DNA of 64,000 nucleotides from Nymphaea colorata (lineage: Eukaryota; Streptophyta; Magnoliopsida; Nymphaeales; Nymphaeaceae). A program made the position numbers and the translations under genes. Below the pieces are notes generated by a model. It was not told the DNA's origin, made no database searches, and saw only the letters and a list, made by a program, of their open reading frames with translations. Location: the NCBI RefSeq assembly GCF_008831285.2, contig NC_045148.1:10768183-10832182 (forward strand), written 5' to 3'. Below are positions 24,664 through 35,999 of this stretch, in pieces (the first letter of the stretch is position 1; every line of letters begins with the position of its first letter).

Positions 24664-27600
24664 ATGCTGCTGAGCAACGCGATCGTGTTGGCGAGGATGG
24701 CGAGCAGGGTAGCGGGCGAAGGAGGGGGGGGAGGAGGCTTCTTGGTGGTGGACGCCGAGGACGTGCCGTTCTGGTCGTTCTGGTGGTTCGTGGACGCTGG
24801 TATCTCCTGCCTCCTGGTGCTCTTCGCCGGGATCATGTCCGGCCTCACGCTCGGCCTCATGTCACTCGGCCTCGTCGACCTCGAGATCCTCCAGCGCAGC
24901 GGCACCTCCCTTGAGAAGAAGCAAGCCGGCACGTCCTCCCCACTTCTCATGCTGCTCTCACTCTCCCTCCCTTTCTTTCCTTCTTCTTCGCTTTCTTCTG
25001 TCGGTTGGGTTCTTGAGGTTTCTTGGAACTCTGTTGGCTTCATTTATTGAACAATGGTGTGAAGAGGGAAATGGTGTCTTTTATGATTGGTCTTTCAGTG
25101 CCTTCGTTTTCTTTTTTTAATTAATTATCTCTTCTTTCTGGGTTGCATGGCTGTGGAGCCGATTTCCTTTTTCTTCCTTTTTTCATTTTTTAGAGGATTC
25201 CGAGATTTGGGTCCATTCTTCTTCTTTTTTTTTCCCTTCTTTGATTCTTTTTTTCTTCACAAGCCGTGCATGCATGTTGATGCGTGCATGTGCTGATTGG
25301 ACCATTTTTTTTCCATTTAGTGCTTAGCGTTGTCGTTGTCATTGTTATATCAATGTCTTTTTTCCCCTTTGGGATTTTGTGCTTTCTAGGGGAGTTAAGC
25401 TCTCCATCTTTTTCATGTGGAATAATGAAAAGGAAATGATGAGCATCATGAACGTTGGTTTTTGTATTATTACTAACTGGATTAATATATTATTACTAGG
25501 GAAATTCTCTTCCTATGGTATCTGAAGTATGAACGATTTTGTTCATTGCAGCTGCTATCTTTCCAGTTGTTCAGAAACAACACCAACTTCTTGTGACGCT
25601 GCTTCTGTGCAATGCAGCCGCGATGGAGGTACCTTCATGACCCAGTCCTTTCAGAGGAAATTACAAGTCAAGGACATTCATTTATTTATTTATGTGTTCT
25701 TCTTGTTTCCTTTTTGATAGGCTTCTCTAGTTATCACCTGTATTACATGCCTCGTTACCGCTTTCTTATGCTATAACGCAAATATATTGGGTCTGCTGGA
25801 GGTCCTGATTTAAGTAGTACGAGGGATCTCAGATATGCATATCCCACTATTGATTCATAACTGCGAAACGGACAACTGCCATGAGACAATCAAATGGCTC
25901 GATGAACTGTATACCTCATACATCTTTAGCAAGATAGCCTCTGGAGTCTGGACTCCAACTGTGTCTAGGACTGTAGAATCGCAGCTATCAATTAGTCGGA
26001 CACAACATTATGGTAGAGGTCTAGTTTGATTTTAGAACTTTAAATAGTGCACTAGCCTCACTTTGAAGATGTATAGGAGAAGAAACAAGCGTTGACCCCT
26101 GTTCATTGCTTTGCCTTTCAAGTTCAAGGGTCACTTGTTTCCTATTAGAGTCGGTATGCAAAGCATGCTTCAGATGCGTCACCATCTGGTCAATATCAGA
26201 TATGTTATGAAATATTCACTTCCTCACTGCATTTCCCTTGTATCCATTTGCCTGGAATTTCATGAAAATGGCAATGTCTCATGCTGCATAGCCTTCTTTT
26301 ACATGTGACGTAAGATTTTCCATTGTACGTTCTTATTGTTGAGATTGAAATGTTTAACCACTATTAGGTGAGAGAATGCAATGTTAATAGCTATGTGTAG
26401 TATTGTTATACGTACGGAGATTATATTTATATCAATCACTCTGTGTGCAAATGTCGGCTTACCAACTAGCAAAACAACCATGAGAGATAGCTTCAGCATT
26501 TTACATCTTTCCAAATTTGTTTTATTATTTATATTAGGTTAAAATATGTAGTTTTTGTGTTTCCAGGCTCTCCCAATATATCTGGATAAGATTTTCCATC
26601 CATTTGTTGCAGTGGTCTTGTCCGTTACATTCGTTTTAACTTTTGGGGAGGTAAGCTGGCAGTCTTTTGTGCAAATGAGTTCACAATCACGAGTTTACTG
26701 ATTATCAGCTTTTTATATTAAAAAGTGGTTTTAAGTCAGATTCTTCCCATGTTACTATTAGTAGAGGCTACTCTTAGTCGATGAGTGAATTTCTGATTTC
26801 AATATTGAACTTTTGCAGATCATTCCACAGGCCATCTGTTCAAGATATGGACTTGCTGTGGGTGCCAATTTTGTAGGGCTTGTCCATATTCTGATGATAA
26901 TTTGCTATCCAATAGCTTATCCAATTGGGAAGGTGACCCCATGCAGAAAAATGGTTTTGTTCTGTAAAAGATATATTCAGTTTTGATTGCCTGAACATAT
27001 ACTATTTCTTGGTGCAGGAAAGCCTATCCTTACATTTGTTATTTTGAAAAGCATCCTTAAACAATCATGGACATGTTTTGTGATTATTTTGAACTTTGGT
27101 GCTTCTTAAGAAAGTTTTAACTTTAAAAAGGAAAGCCACATGGAAATGATATCTGGGTTTGTCAAGATGAGAAATACTTTGGGAGGCCTGCAGCCGCATG
27201 CTACAACATATTCTCTAGTTTGCATAGTGATTCTCTGTTTTTGTAGATCCTGGACTTTCTGCTTGGACATAATGAGTCTGCACTTTTCAGGCGTGCACAA
27301 CTAAAAGCTCTTGTTTCTATCCATAGCAAAGAGGTATTCTTTCTTTATTTAAGAACTCTTTTCTCTGCTAAATCTCCTGTGGTGTAAACAGTGATATTTT
27401 CCTCCATGCCTGCATTAGTTAATCTATCTATTACTTCTCTGTTTGTTGCAATGCTACAGGCTGGTAAAGGTGGGGAACTAACACATGATGAGGCAACAAT
27501 TATTAGTGGTGCACTCGATTTGACTGAAAAGGTATATAATACAAAAAGTTTGTTCAAGTTAAGGCACTAGTGCAATAGTATCCAGATTTTCACTGAATTA

Positions 27601-30600
27601 ATTAAGCAAGACACTCAACTTTTAAGTGCCTTGCAGTTGTATGATTTGTATACCTGTGGAGAACAAGAACTTGGTGCTCTTTTCTACTTTGTTTACATTC
27701 TAAATTATGGGCATCTGTGAAGGTTCTGTTAATTTCTTAATGTGAGGCATGTTCAACCCTTCTGTTTCGGATTTCTTTTTTGAAAGAATTTGAGCTACAT
27801 ATTGCACTAAATAAGGCTTACCTATTCTGTTGCTTTAGTGGCAATTATGTTGCTCACACAGGATAGGTTTTTTGACCCTCATATATGCCAAAGATTGATT
27901 TTTCCCTTCAATGCGGCTGTGGGTAATAAGATGCACTAGATTTATATTATCTGACATTCTGCTGAAAGCCTGAAATTTTCAGTGTAGGTTTTCTTAAAAT
28001 AGCGCCTAGGTGGGAAATGTTAATTCGCTGTCTGTTGTTGCTGTCAAGTGTTAAATGTTGAAGGAAGGTTAATCTCAAGCATTTCTCACTTTTTAGGCAT
28101 CAAATTGGCAACAACCTGGACTTGATTTTTTGGGGTTCACTAGATAAATCACCTTCTTACAAAGTTGGATCCAAATTTTTGAAGTAAAAATTGATACAAA
28201 AAGGAAAATGTAATATTGAAGATATGAACAACTCTTTCCTCGAAAACACATACACATGCACAAACATGGATTTTTGTGGATGATGTATATTTATGTGGCT
28301 TACACACCTTTATTTCTGTACTTCTTTTCTACTAAAAAAAATCTCAACAAATATTGTAGCCAAAGAAGTTATATGTCAGTTTGGAATTGTCCTGTATTAT
28401 AAACCTATTCTGCACCAAGCTGAGCTGCATTATCTTAAGTATCAAGTAGCAAAAAGATGATGCAACAATTATTAGTGGTGCAGTTGATTTCACTGAAAAG
28501 CTATGGAATTTCAAAAATTTGTACAAGTTAAGGCTTCAACACTACAGGATCTTGATTTTTCACTGTAGCAACTCGGCTTGACAGTCAGCCTTTGAACTCC
28601 TTGCAGTTGTATGGTTTTTCATGTCTATGATGGACAAGGACTTGGTGCTTATTCCTTCTTTTATCATTCTAAATTATGGGCATCTGAATAGGTTCTATTA
28701 CTGTGAGGCATGTTCAATTTTTTTGTTTTGGATTATCTTTTCAAAAGTGTTTGATCTATGCACTTAATATGGTTTGCCTCTTCTATTGCTTTTAGTGGCA
28801 ATAAAATGTTGCCTCCATGATGTATGTTTTTTGACAGCCCTTGTTTGTACTAAAAGTGTATTTGAATTTTTCCCTTCAATTCTGCTGTGAAGTAATAAGA
28901 TGCAGAACACATATATTATATGTGCAGTGAAAGCCTGAATCTTTCAGTTTAGTTTTTTTCTTAAAATAGCACTAGGCAGGAAGTGTTAATTGGCTGGTCT
29001 GCTGTTGCCATTAAGTGTTAAATGTCGAAAGAAGGTCAAACATTTCATGAACATGAACTTATGAAAAAAAAAACCAGACTTCAGTTTTGGAGTTCACTAA
29101 ATGAACCTTCTTAAAAAGACAGGTCCAAATTTTCAAAATAAAAATCAATACAAAAGGGAAAATATAACATTAAGGATATGAAGAGCTCTTTCCTCTGACA
29201 CACATACACATGCATGCATGGATGCAAATGTATGGCCATGGATATTTATGCATATATTTGTGTCTGGCATGCCTTTATCTGAACTAAGGTATATGTACTT
29301 CTATTCTACTTAAAGAACTAGACATGGATATGTATGATGTATATTTGTGTGTCTGGCATGCCTTTATCTGAAGTAAGGTATACATACTTCTATTCTACTT
29401 AAAGAACTAAACAACATTGTACCCAAAGAAAGTCTTCATGATAGTTTGGAATTGTCCTTTATTGTAGACCTATCCTGCACCAAGCTGAGCTGCATCACAT
29501 AAGTCAGATATTAAAAAGATACCATTTCAAGCAATATTATATATGAGTAAACAAAAGATGCCATGATATGGAAATATATGATTGATATTGTTGAGGATCC
29601 TCCTGTCATACGCATGACTGAACATAGCATCTGAATTTTTTCTCTGATGCTTTTCATTTGACTGAACAGACTGCAGAGGCGGCCATGACCCCGATAGAAT
29701 CAACTTTTTCTTTGGATGTCAACTCAAAGCTGGATTGGTGAGTCTCTGTGCCTTATGGACTCTGTGCATACTTCTATGAAGTTGTTAGGGTTGACTCTTA
29801 ATGATACCTTCTTGTTCATTTGATAAGCTTTTCCATTCATCTAGGCTACATATTGTTAGTCAAGATTTTGCTACTATCATATTTGCTTCATATAAGGTAT
29901 TGAGAAGTAAAAGTTGATCTACGTCAAGTAGATTCCCCCTAGAGATGTTACTGGTTAAAGGTTTTAGATGCACACTGTTATATGGTCTTCTGATGCCAGG
30001 GAAGCGATGGGAAAAATCCTTGCTAGAGGACACAGTCGAATTCCTGTATACTCTGGAAACCCAAAAAATATTATCGGGCTTCTCCTGGTAGGTTAGATCA
30101 CAATTTGTATTCCTGTATTATTTAGTGTACTGTGTGCATGTGTAATTTGTGTCATGGACAAAACTTGTCTTTTTTGAATAGGTGAAAAGTCTTTTAACTG
30201 TGCGTGCTGAGACAGAGACTCCTGTAAGTGCTGTCTCCATTAGGAGAATTCCAAGGTTTGTAACAGGATTGCCTGCTTCACTATTCATCTCGAAACTTAA
30301 TGGGCTTATATCTGACCTTCATTCTTCTTGAAGCAGGGTGCCAGCAGATATGCCTCTGTATGACATTTTAAATGAATTTCAGAAAGGAAGCAGCCACATG
30401 GCTGCAGTCATTAAGACCAGAGCGAAGGCTAGAGATCCTCCAACAAGTGGAGATGGTGAGAAAACTCGTGAAAACAAAGTTAGCAGCACAGACTTTTCTC
30501 TTACTTCCTCATTGCTGCAGAAGCAGGACGAGAATTCAAAATATTTTATTGATGTGGAGAAAGGACAAGATATATCACTCTTGCCGAAAAAGTGTTCTTA

Positions 30601-31042
30601 TGAGCAGGTTGACGTAGCATTCAATGTTGAATCACAATTTTCAACGAACATTGAAGGTGGGGAAGTCATTGGCATCATCACCCTGGAAGATGTGTTTGAA
30701 GAACTTTTGCAGGTGATGCTCACCTTATTAAGGTTTAGTTGATGAAGCATCGCCTTATTCCCTTTTAGTTAGGAATGCCAAATTATGAAACGTTCTTTTT
30801 GTAGCTTGTCTTCTCCTTGATCAGTACCTTTAGTTCCTATAACTTGTATAGTTTTTTCATTTTTCCTCTCTAGCATGCCAGACAATCTTGGCAAGAAAGT
30901 CTTTAACTTTCCCCTTCTAACAATATATGTACTTGCTGCAGGAGGAGATTGTGGATGAGACAGATGAATTCATTGATGTGCACAAAAGGTGGGAATAAGT
31001 AATTTGTTATGCTGCCTACAAGCATGAAAACTTTCTTCCTTG

Positions 31043-31088
<46 letters not shown>

Positions 31089-33949
31089 GTGTCTCTCTGT
31101 ATGTGTGTTTGTGTGCTTATGCTCTGTTCGGTCTATGTGCATCTTGTTATTAGAATCTGCCAAATTTTCATGGCCAGTATTTTTTGCTTTTTACCTGTGC
31201 AATGATGAGATTCGTAAACTCAGTCATGTAGAAAAACCAAGTTAGTTACTCCAGGTGATTATTATTCATTGCAATGTGCCAGAAAAATGCTGTTTTTAAG
31301 CATATAAATTAGGTCATGCATGAGCACAATGTGTTACTTTCGTCCTTATATGTTGGTGTTCCATGTTCCTGTCTGCACAATGGACATGGGAACAAATTTC
31401 AAAATCATCTAACCAGGAACAGGTGCATTTGCAGGATTCGTGTTGCAGCAGCAGCTGCTGCCTCATCTATTGCGCGGGCGCCATCTTCACGGAAGCTAAC
31501 TGCACAAAAGCCAGGAGTATGTTATTCTCTTATTAGGCCTTTATTATCTTTAGATGATGGATGTGGACAAAGCTGCTTGAATATGATTGTTATCTTCATC
31601 TAATTTATTCTTTAACTCCTCGGTCGGAATCGGAAAGCTGGGGTTTAGCAGGGTTTATACCAGTTTGTTGAATCTTTAGAGGACTATATCAGAAAATACA
31701 AGTGATTTTGGACTCCAATCCCGATGTTTATCCTTCCACTGTCTTTATATGAAGTTAGCTGCAAGTCTGGCTAACTGTATAACTTGCTTCCATGTCTACA
31801 AAATTTACAGCCACCTTTGGGAGGATATAATGTTTTTGTATCCCCTTCTTCCCCATCAAAGAGGAGCCTTCTCTAAATTCTAGCTTCTTTCTCAAAACCA
31901 TGACAAAGTCCATCTTGGAAATTGTAAACTGCATGCTCTTCACCACTAACTCCAGAGCCTTATCCCAAGCACTCTATTGTCTGTCCTTAGTGTTCCCTCT
32001 TCGAGGGTAAAGGCCTGTTGCTATAACTGATCTATCAAATCCTCCAAGAGCGTATCAAATTCTTCACTTGTGAAACATATATCGAGCTTAATCAGTCGTG
32101 ATTGAGGACTACTCATAGTGTATCAAATTCTCCTACCGAATGGATATTAAGTTTAATCCTTCCTAATTGAGGCCTATGCAACGTGATCTCAGATGGTATC
32201 AAATTTTCCACTAGTCAGCAAAACTGGAGTGGATATTTATGTTTGCTTGGACAATCCATCCTGAATGAGGCCTGCACCACATTCCACATTCTTTTATCTC
32301 AAAAATTGAAGAATCAATCCTGCTGCCCACCTTTGTCACATGGATGTGGGGTGCAGGGTGCGTCCGATGTTACAATCTTACTCATAACATAAGTAGTCTC
32401 TAAACAAGTAACTATTATGTATCCAGTATTATAAAATATAAATTTACAACTGTATAAATATACAACATATATTACATATAACATATATAAGACTGATTAA
32501 CGAAACTTGTATATACATATATAAAACTTATAAGCAGCGTATGTTATAACTATGTATATAATGAAACTGATTAACGAAGCTTAAACAATTAATTCATATA
32601 AGAAAAGTAACATGGTCCCAGATTAAGAAAGCTTATAAACAGCAATAGCATATATGTTCATATGGCATGTCCAGTATATAAAGTAATAAGTAGCATATAA
32701 TATCCAATATTAAACTGCAAAAATATGCAGTAAAATACTAAAAGCGGTGTACAAGAAGCAGCAAAACAGAAAACCAGAAGCATAATTTATGAAAAAAATG
32801 AAAAGAGTATAAAAATGTCCTCGATGCAGTTTTACTGCATCAGATTTGTGTTGACCGCACCAGTACCGTGTCGGAGACGCATGCACACCAAAGTTGTGTT
32901 GATCTAGTGCTGCTGTTTTGGTGAGTCCGTGTGACATAGCTGCCAATCATAGCTTTAACTTGCTGTAGAACTGAATTTATGCGAAAATCAGTCTTGTGCA
33001 GTTCTCTTTTCTTAATTATTATTATATTCTTTAATCTCCAAATACTCCATGAGACCATGCATATGGCAAGTTTCCAGCATTTATAACTGCTTTTATTTGC
33101 AAATCAAGTACTAGAACTATCTTTGAGCTGCGGATACAAGTGTTGGTTCAGGATGATGATCTATGTTAAACAAAATGCAGATGACAGTCCACACCTCGCT
33201 AGTTAATTTGCACTTAACAAGTAGTTCATCTGACGTTTCTTTCTCCTGCTTACACAATACACATCTATTTAGAAATGCAAATACCATGCATTAAGCCTTT
33301 TTGGAAATACAATTTACCTTTTGACTGCTAGTTAACTGGAGAAAGAAGCCCTTGAACACCACAGACTTCCAAATGAATTTGTGTAACTTGTCCCTGTTTT
33401 CGACATTGCTGAGGGTAATATCAGACGGTCCTATTTATTTCTCTTCTACCCTTGAGACTCCCCCACTTCATCTACTTCATCTAACGTTTGCTTGCTCCTA
33501 ATGAGTTGCGTAATATAATTCCTTTGGATCAAATGTTCAATGCCACGATTGCTTGGGAAATCAAAACCTTGCTTCTTCCAGTAACTCGTGCCAGCATTTT
33601 GTACTTTAGTTGCTTTCCCACACTCTGGACAAGGCAACTCGGGGGATAACCCTGTTAGAACACTAAGAGGTAATCCTCTAAAAATTCAGGTTTTCCTTTT
33701 AGTAGAAAAATTGGGAGCCTATGCATACACTTGGAAAGCAATATTTCATGCATTTTGTGCCTTTATTTGTTATTTCTGGATCAGCTGACTAAACTTTAGC
33801 TCCAGAGTGTCCACAATCGACAAGGTAACTCAATCCAGGAGAATCCTTCAGATGAAGATCCAAATGCAGCTAAATCTACAGAACCCAACTCAGTAAAACC
33901 CCAAGAAGGTCTCCTGGAGCCGCTTTTGGTCACAAAGGGTGACAGATGA
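24664..33949 (+). CDS. DUF21 and CBS-domain membrane protein (CNNM-like), 13 exons
   Basis: Coding exons: 24664-24928, 25552-25628, 26567-26650, 26819-26932, 27247-27333, 27460-27531, 29670-29737, 30000-30087, 30182-30255, 30337-30712, 30942-30988, 31435-31516, 33806-33949 (525 residues, phases consistent throughout). The N-terminal DUF21 region (residues about 36-209) has four hydrophobic segments, including [17 protein letters not shown] and [20 protein letters not shown]1 follows (about 234-300: [22 protein letters not shown]). CBS2 (about 311-440) is split by a polar linker and closes with [16 protein letters not shown]. The protein ends with [10 protein letters not shown]. In bacteria and animals this architecture (CorC/CNNM) is linked to magnesium transport; plant members are uncharacterised or placed on the vacuolar membrane, so transport is inference. 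Intron 1 needs a GC donor. Intron 6 holds a duplicated, decayed exon. Confidence 0.93.
27460..29530 (+). repeat. Tandem duplication of about 1 kb in intron 6 of the DUF21/CBS gene
   Basis: 27483-28460 and 28453-29520 are diverged direct copies. Paired landmarks are GCAACAATTATTAGTGGTGC (27493 and 28462), CTAAATTATGGGCATCTG (27699 and 28669) and CACCAAGCTGAGCTGCAT (28414 and 29478). The first copy starts in exon 6, so the second carries a pseudo-exon. A smaller local repeat (29253-29320 and 29341-29408) sits inside copy 2. Confidence 0.85.
28453..28500 (+). pseudogene. Decayed copy of exon 6 (pseudo-exon)
   Basis: The segment GCAACAATTATTAGTGGTGC followed by a GATTTCACTGAAAAG block repeats exon 6, but the 5' half of the exon and its acceptor are not recognisable and the donor GT has become CT (AAAAG|CTATGG). 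It therefore should not be spliced in. Confidence 0.8.
31048..31084. repeat. (CT)n microsatellite in intron 11
   Basis: About 18 CT units lie 60 bp after exon 11 of the DUF21/CBS gene. Confidence 0.95.
31517..33805 (+). other. Long last intron of the DUF21/CBS gene
   Basis: This 2.3-kb intron is AT-rich and holds no domain I recognise. Antisense frames at 31755-31946 and 33446-33637 look more protein-like than their surroundings and could be remnants of an inserted element, but I cannot name them. A TATATA-rich block lies at 32400-32700. Confidence 0.6.
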
Positions 33950-34174
33950 TAAAGTGTGGGGCTACTCAAAGGAAGCTCCGTCTCCTGATGTCTACTACAT
34001 CTGACAAATCGAGCTAACAGCGATATGGGCATTAAATAGGATGGAGATGGTCATCAGGTACTGCAACCCAGTCTTGTAAAAATGAACCCAAAGCTGAATT
34101 CTTCCTCCCTTTTCCCCTCTCATACTGTTATACATATGTAGCTTTCTTACGGAGAAAATGGTTTCTTACATTTT

Positions 34175-34208
<34 letters not shown>

Positions 34209-34480
34209 CCTGTTGTCTCCTGTCTCTAATAATAAAAAGAAAGGTTCAGCCATGAACTTTGGGTTCCTATGTGCTTCTTGTTCAAATAATCTGCAAAAGC
34301 TGCCAGGTGATCAAGTACTTCCGATTTCATTTTTTCGTAAGAGGAAACTAGTGTATCCCTCCCTCGCCTGCCATGCCGAAAATGTAAAGCAAATCAAGTC
34401 CACAGACAAGAGCACCATGTTCTTCATGTTTTTCATTTCAGATTGTTGCAAATATTAATAAGAAGTTGATTGAACCAGAG
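33950..34480 (+). other. Probable 3' UTR of the DUF21/CBS gene
   Basis: Non-coding sequence after the stop carries a (CT)n run at about 34178-34206 and AATAAAAAG near 34228, which could be a poly(A) signal. The end of the transcript cannot be placed. Confidence 0.35.
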
Positions 34481-34839
34481 AGAGCCATGGGACTGTTTTC
34501 TTGCGCCCTTCTGGTGTCGTTTCAAACCCGAACTCTATGGATACCTAGAAGTTTTTAGCATAAACGAGAAAAGGATGAAAATGCATATGCATGAAATGAA
34601 TGATTGAGATCTATAAAACGCTAGTGTTAGATTCGATTGTGAGTCGATCCTAACCCGATCCATTTGCACCGCTGCCTTGGGAGCTAGGTTATCTAACTGC
34701 TAAGATACCCAAAAAGGAAAAAGAAAAAAAAAAAACATCTGCTTGACCTCCGCGAGCAAAGACTCGAATATTATTAAACAAGTCGTGGAAAAGGAAACAC
34801 AGATTAAGATTTTTCTTAAAGAAACTGGAACAGGAAAAT

Positions 34840-35688
34840 CTAAAACTCATATTTGATATTGTCAATATCGTGACCCAAGCGTGAGAGGTCCACGGTGTAG
34901 ACATCATCTTGATTGTTCGAGAAATAGCTCCCAATGTTGATCTGACTGGTGCTGAAGCCGCCATGATTGAAGTTGGTAGCTTTGGACATTGGCAAGAACA
35001 GAGGGTTGCAATCGTTAGCATTAAAACTGTAGCAACTGGGATTGATGAAGGAAGATGCAGGAAGCTGAGAAGGAGGAGGAGGCGGAGGAGGAGGAGGAAG
35101 GGAGGAGAATCCGGCATCGAAGCCACTGTGGTTGTTGGCAGGCATCTTGAGCATCAGCTCCTCGGCGCGCCTCATGAGCGTCGATTTCAGTTCCTCCAAG
35201 GCCGGAAGCAGGTTCTCCAGTTGGCCATGGTCTAGGCTGTTCACGTCTGAATCCCAGCCGGCCATCCCCTGCGCATGGCATGTCCTGTCGTGCATTTTCT
35301 GCAGCGAACTCCGACGTCTTCTCTCCGCCTCGAGCTGCTGGAGGAGCTCGTCGTGCTGCTGGTTGAGCTCCCGAATGCTGCTAGAGTGGTGGGCAGGGTC
35401 CGGATCCGACGTCCGCAGGCTGGAGAGGGAGGACGACGGGGACAAGCCATTGAGAAAGCGGTGGACGACCGACTCGACAGAGGGGCTGCCGAAGGAATAG
35501 GATTTGCCGCCGGGGGAGAAGACGATGACGGCGATCTCGGCGCCGCACAGGATGCAAAGCTCGTTGGCCTTCTTCATGAGGCCGTTCCGCCGCTTCGAGA
35601 AGCAAACTTGGCGGTTGTCTTTGTTCTGGATCTTCTTGATTTCAATTTTCTGACGTCCCATTCTCCGACTTGGCCCGTTATTCACCAT
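34840..35688 (-). CDS. Type I (M-alpha) MADS-box transcription factor, AGL62-like
   Basis: Intronless, 282 residues. The MADS domain covers residues about 10-70 ([10 protein letters not shown], then [33 protein letters not shown]) and continues with [16 protein letters not shown], the signature extension of the AGL62/AGL61 group. There is no K-box; weak coiled-coil segments lie at about 104-132 and 150-182. A run of nine prolines (198-206) precedes an Asn/Ser-rich C-terminus. Lack of introns and of a keratin-like domain is normal for type I. Members act in the nucleus, mainly in female gametophyte and endosperm development; that role is inferred from the family. The start ATG at 35688 is the first in frame, and the MGRQ methionine at residue 10 is a possible alternative. 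Confidence 0.95.
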   Translation of the reverse strand: MVNNGPSRRMGRQKIEIKKIQNKDNRQVCFSKRRNGLMKKANELCILCGAEIAVIVFSPGGKSYSFGSPSVESVVHRFLNGLSPSSSLSSLRTSDPDPAHHSSSIRELNQQHDELLQQLEAERRRRSSLQKMHDRTCHAQGMAGWDSDVNSLDHGQLENLLPALEELKSTLMRRAEELMLKMPANNHSGFDAGFSSLPPPPPPPPPSQLPASSFINPSCYSFNANDCNPLFLPMSKATNFNHGGFSTSQINIGSYFSNNQDDVYTVDLSRLGHDIDNIKYEF

Positions 35689-35756
35689 AACAGAACGACT
35701 CCTGGACTCCTGTCTTGATAATGAAGAGACTAAACTGGACTGGACCTGTTAATCTC

Positions 35757-35782
35757 AAGAAGAAGAAGAAGAAGAAGAAGAA
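35757..35782. repeat. (GAA)n microsatellite in the MADS-box 5' leader
   Basis: About eight AAG units lie on the plus strand, hence CTT units in the leader of the minus-strand gene. Confidence 0.9.
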
Positions 35783-35850
35783 AAATAAGAAGATACGTTC
35801 TTGGTGCAGAGCGAAGAATGACAGCTCAAAAACTGCAACCAACCACTCCT

Positions 35851-35858
35851 ACTTATAC
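35851..35858 (-). promoter_or_regulatory. TATA-like box upstream of the MADS-box gene
   Basis: On the minus strand the sequence reads ACGTATAAGT, about 165 bp before the ATG, which would give a leader of about 130 nt. GAA and GA repeats (35757-35782, 35872-35890) flank it. Confidence 0.45.
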
Positions 35859-35999
35859 GTGCGGCATTCAGAGAGAGAGAGAGAGAGAGTGATAAAGAGA
35901 GATTTAGACAATCTTTTATCTTCCTCGCAATCAAGATTTGATGATGTTTCCTTTTCGTCTCTCGTGAATTCTTTTGTTTCAAGACCAGCACTTGAACGC

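Noticed and set aside
33446-33637. Minus-strand frame with a CPECGK motif in the last intron of the DUF21/CBS gene
   Set aside because: A single CxxC pair is not a domain; the sequence matches no zinc-binding family I know and lies antisense inside an intron.
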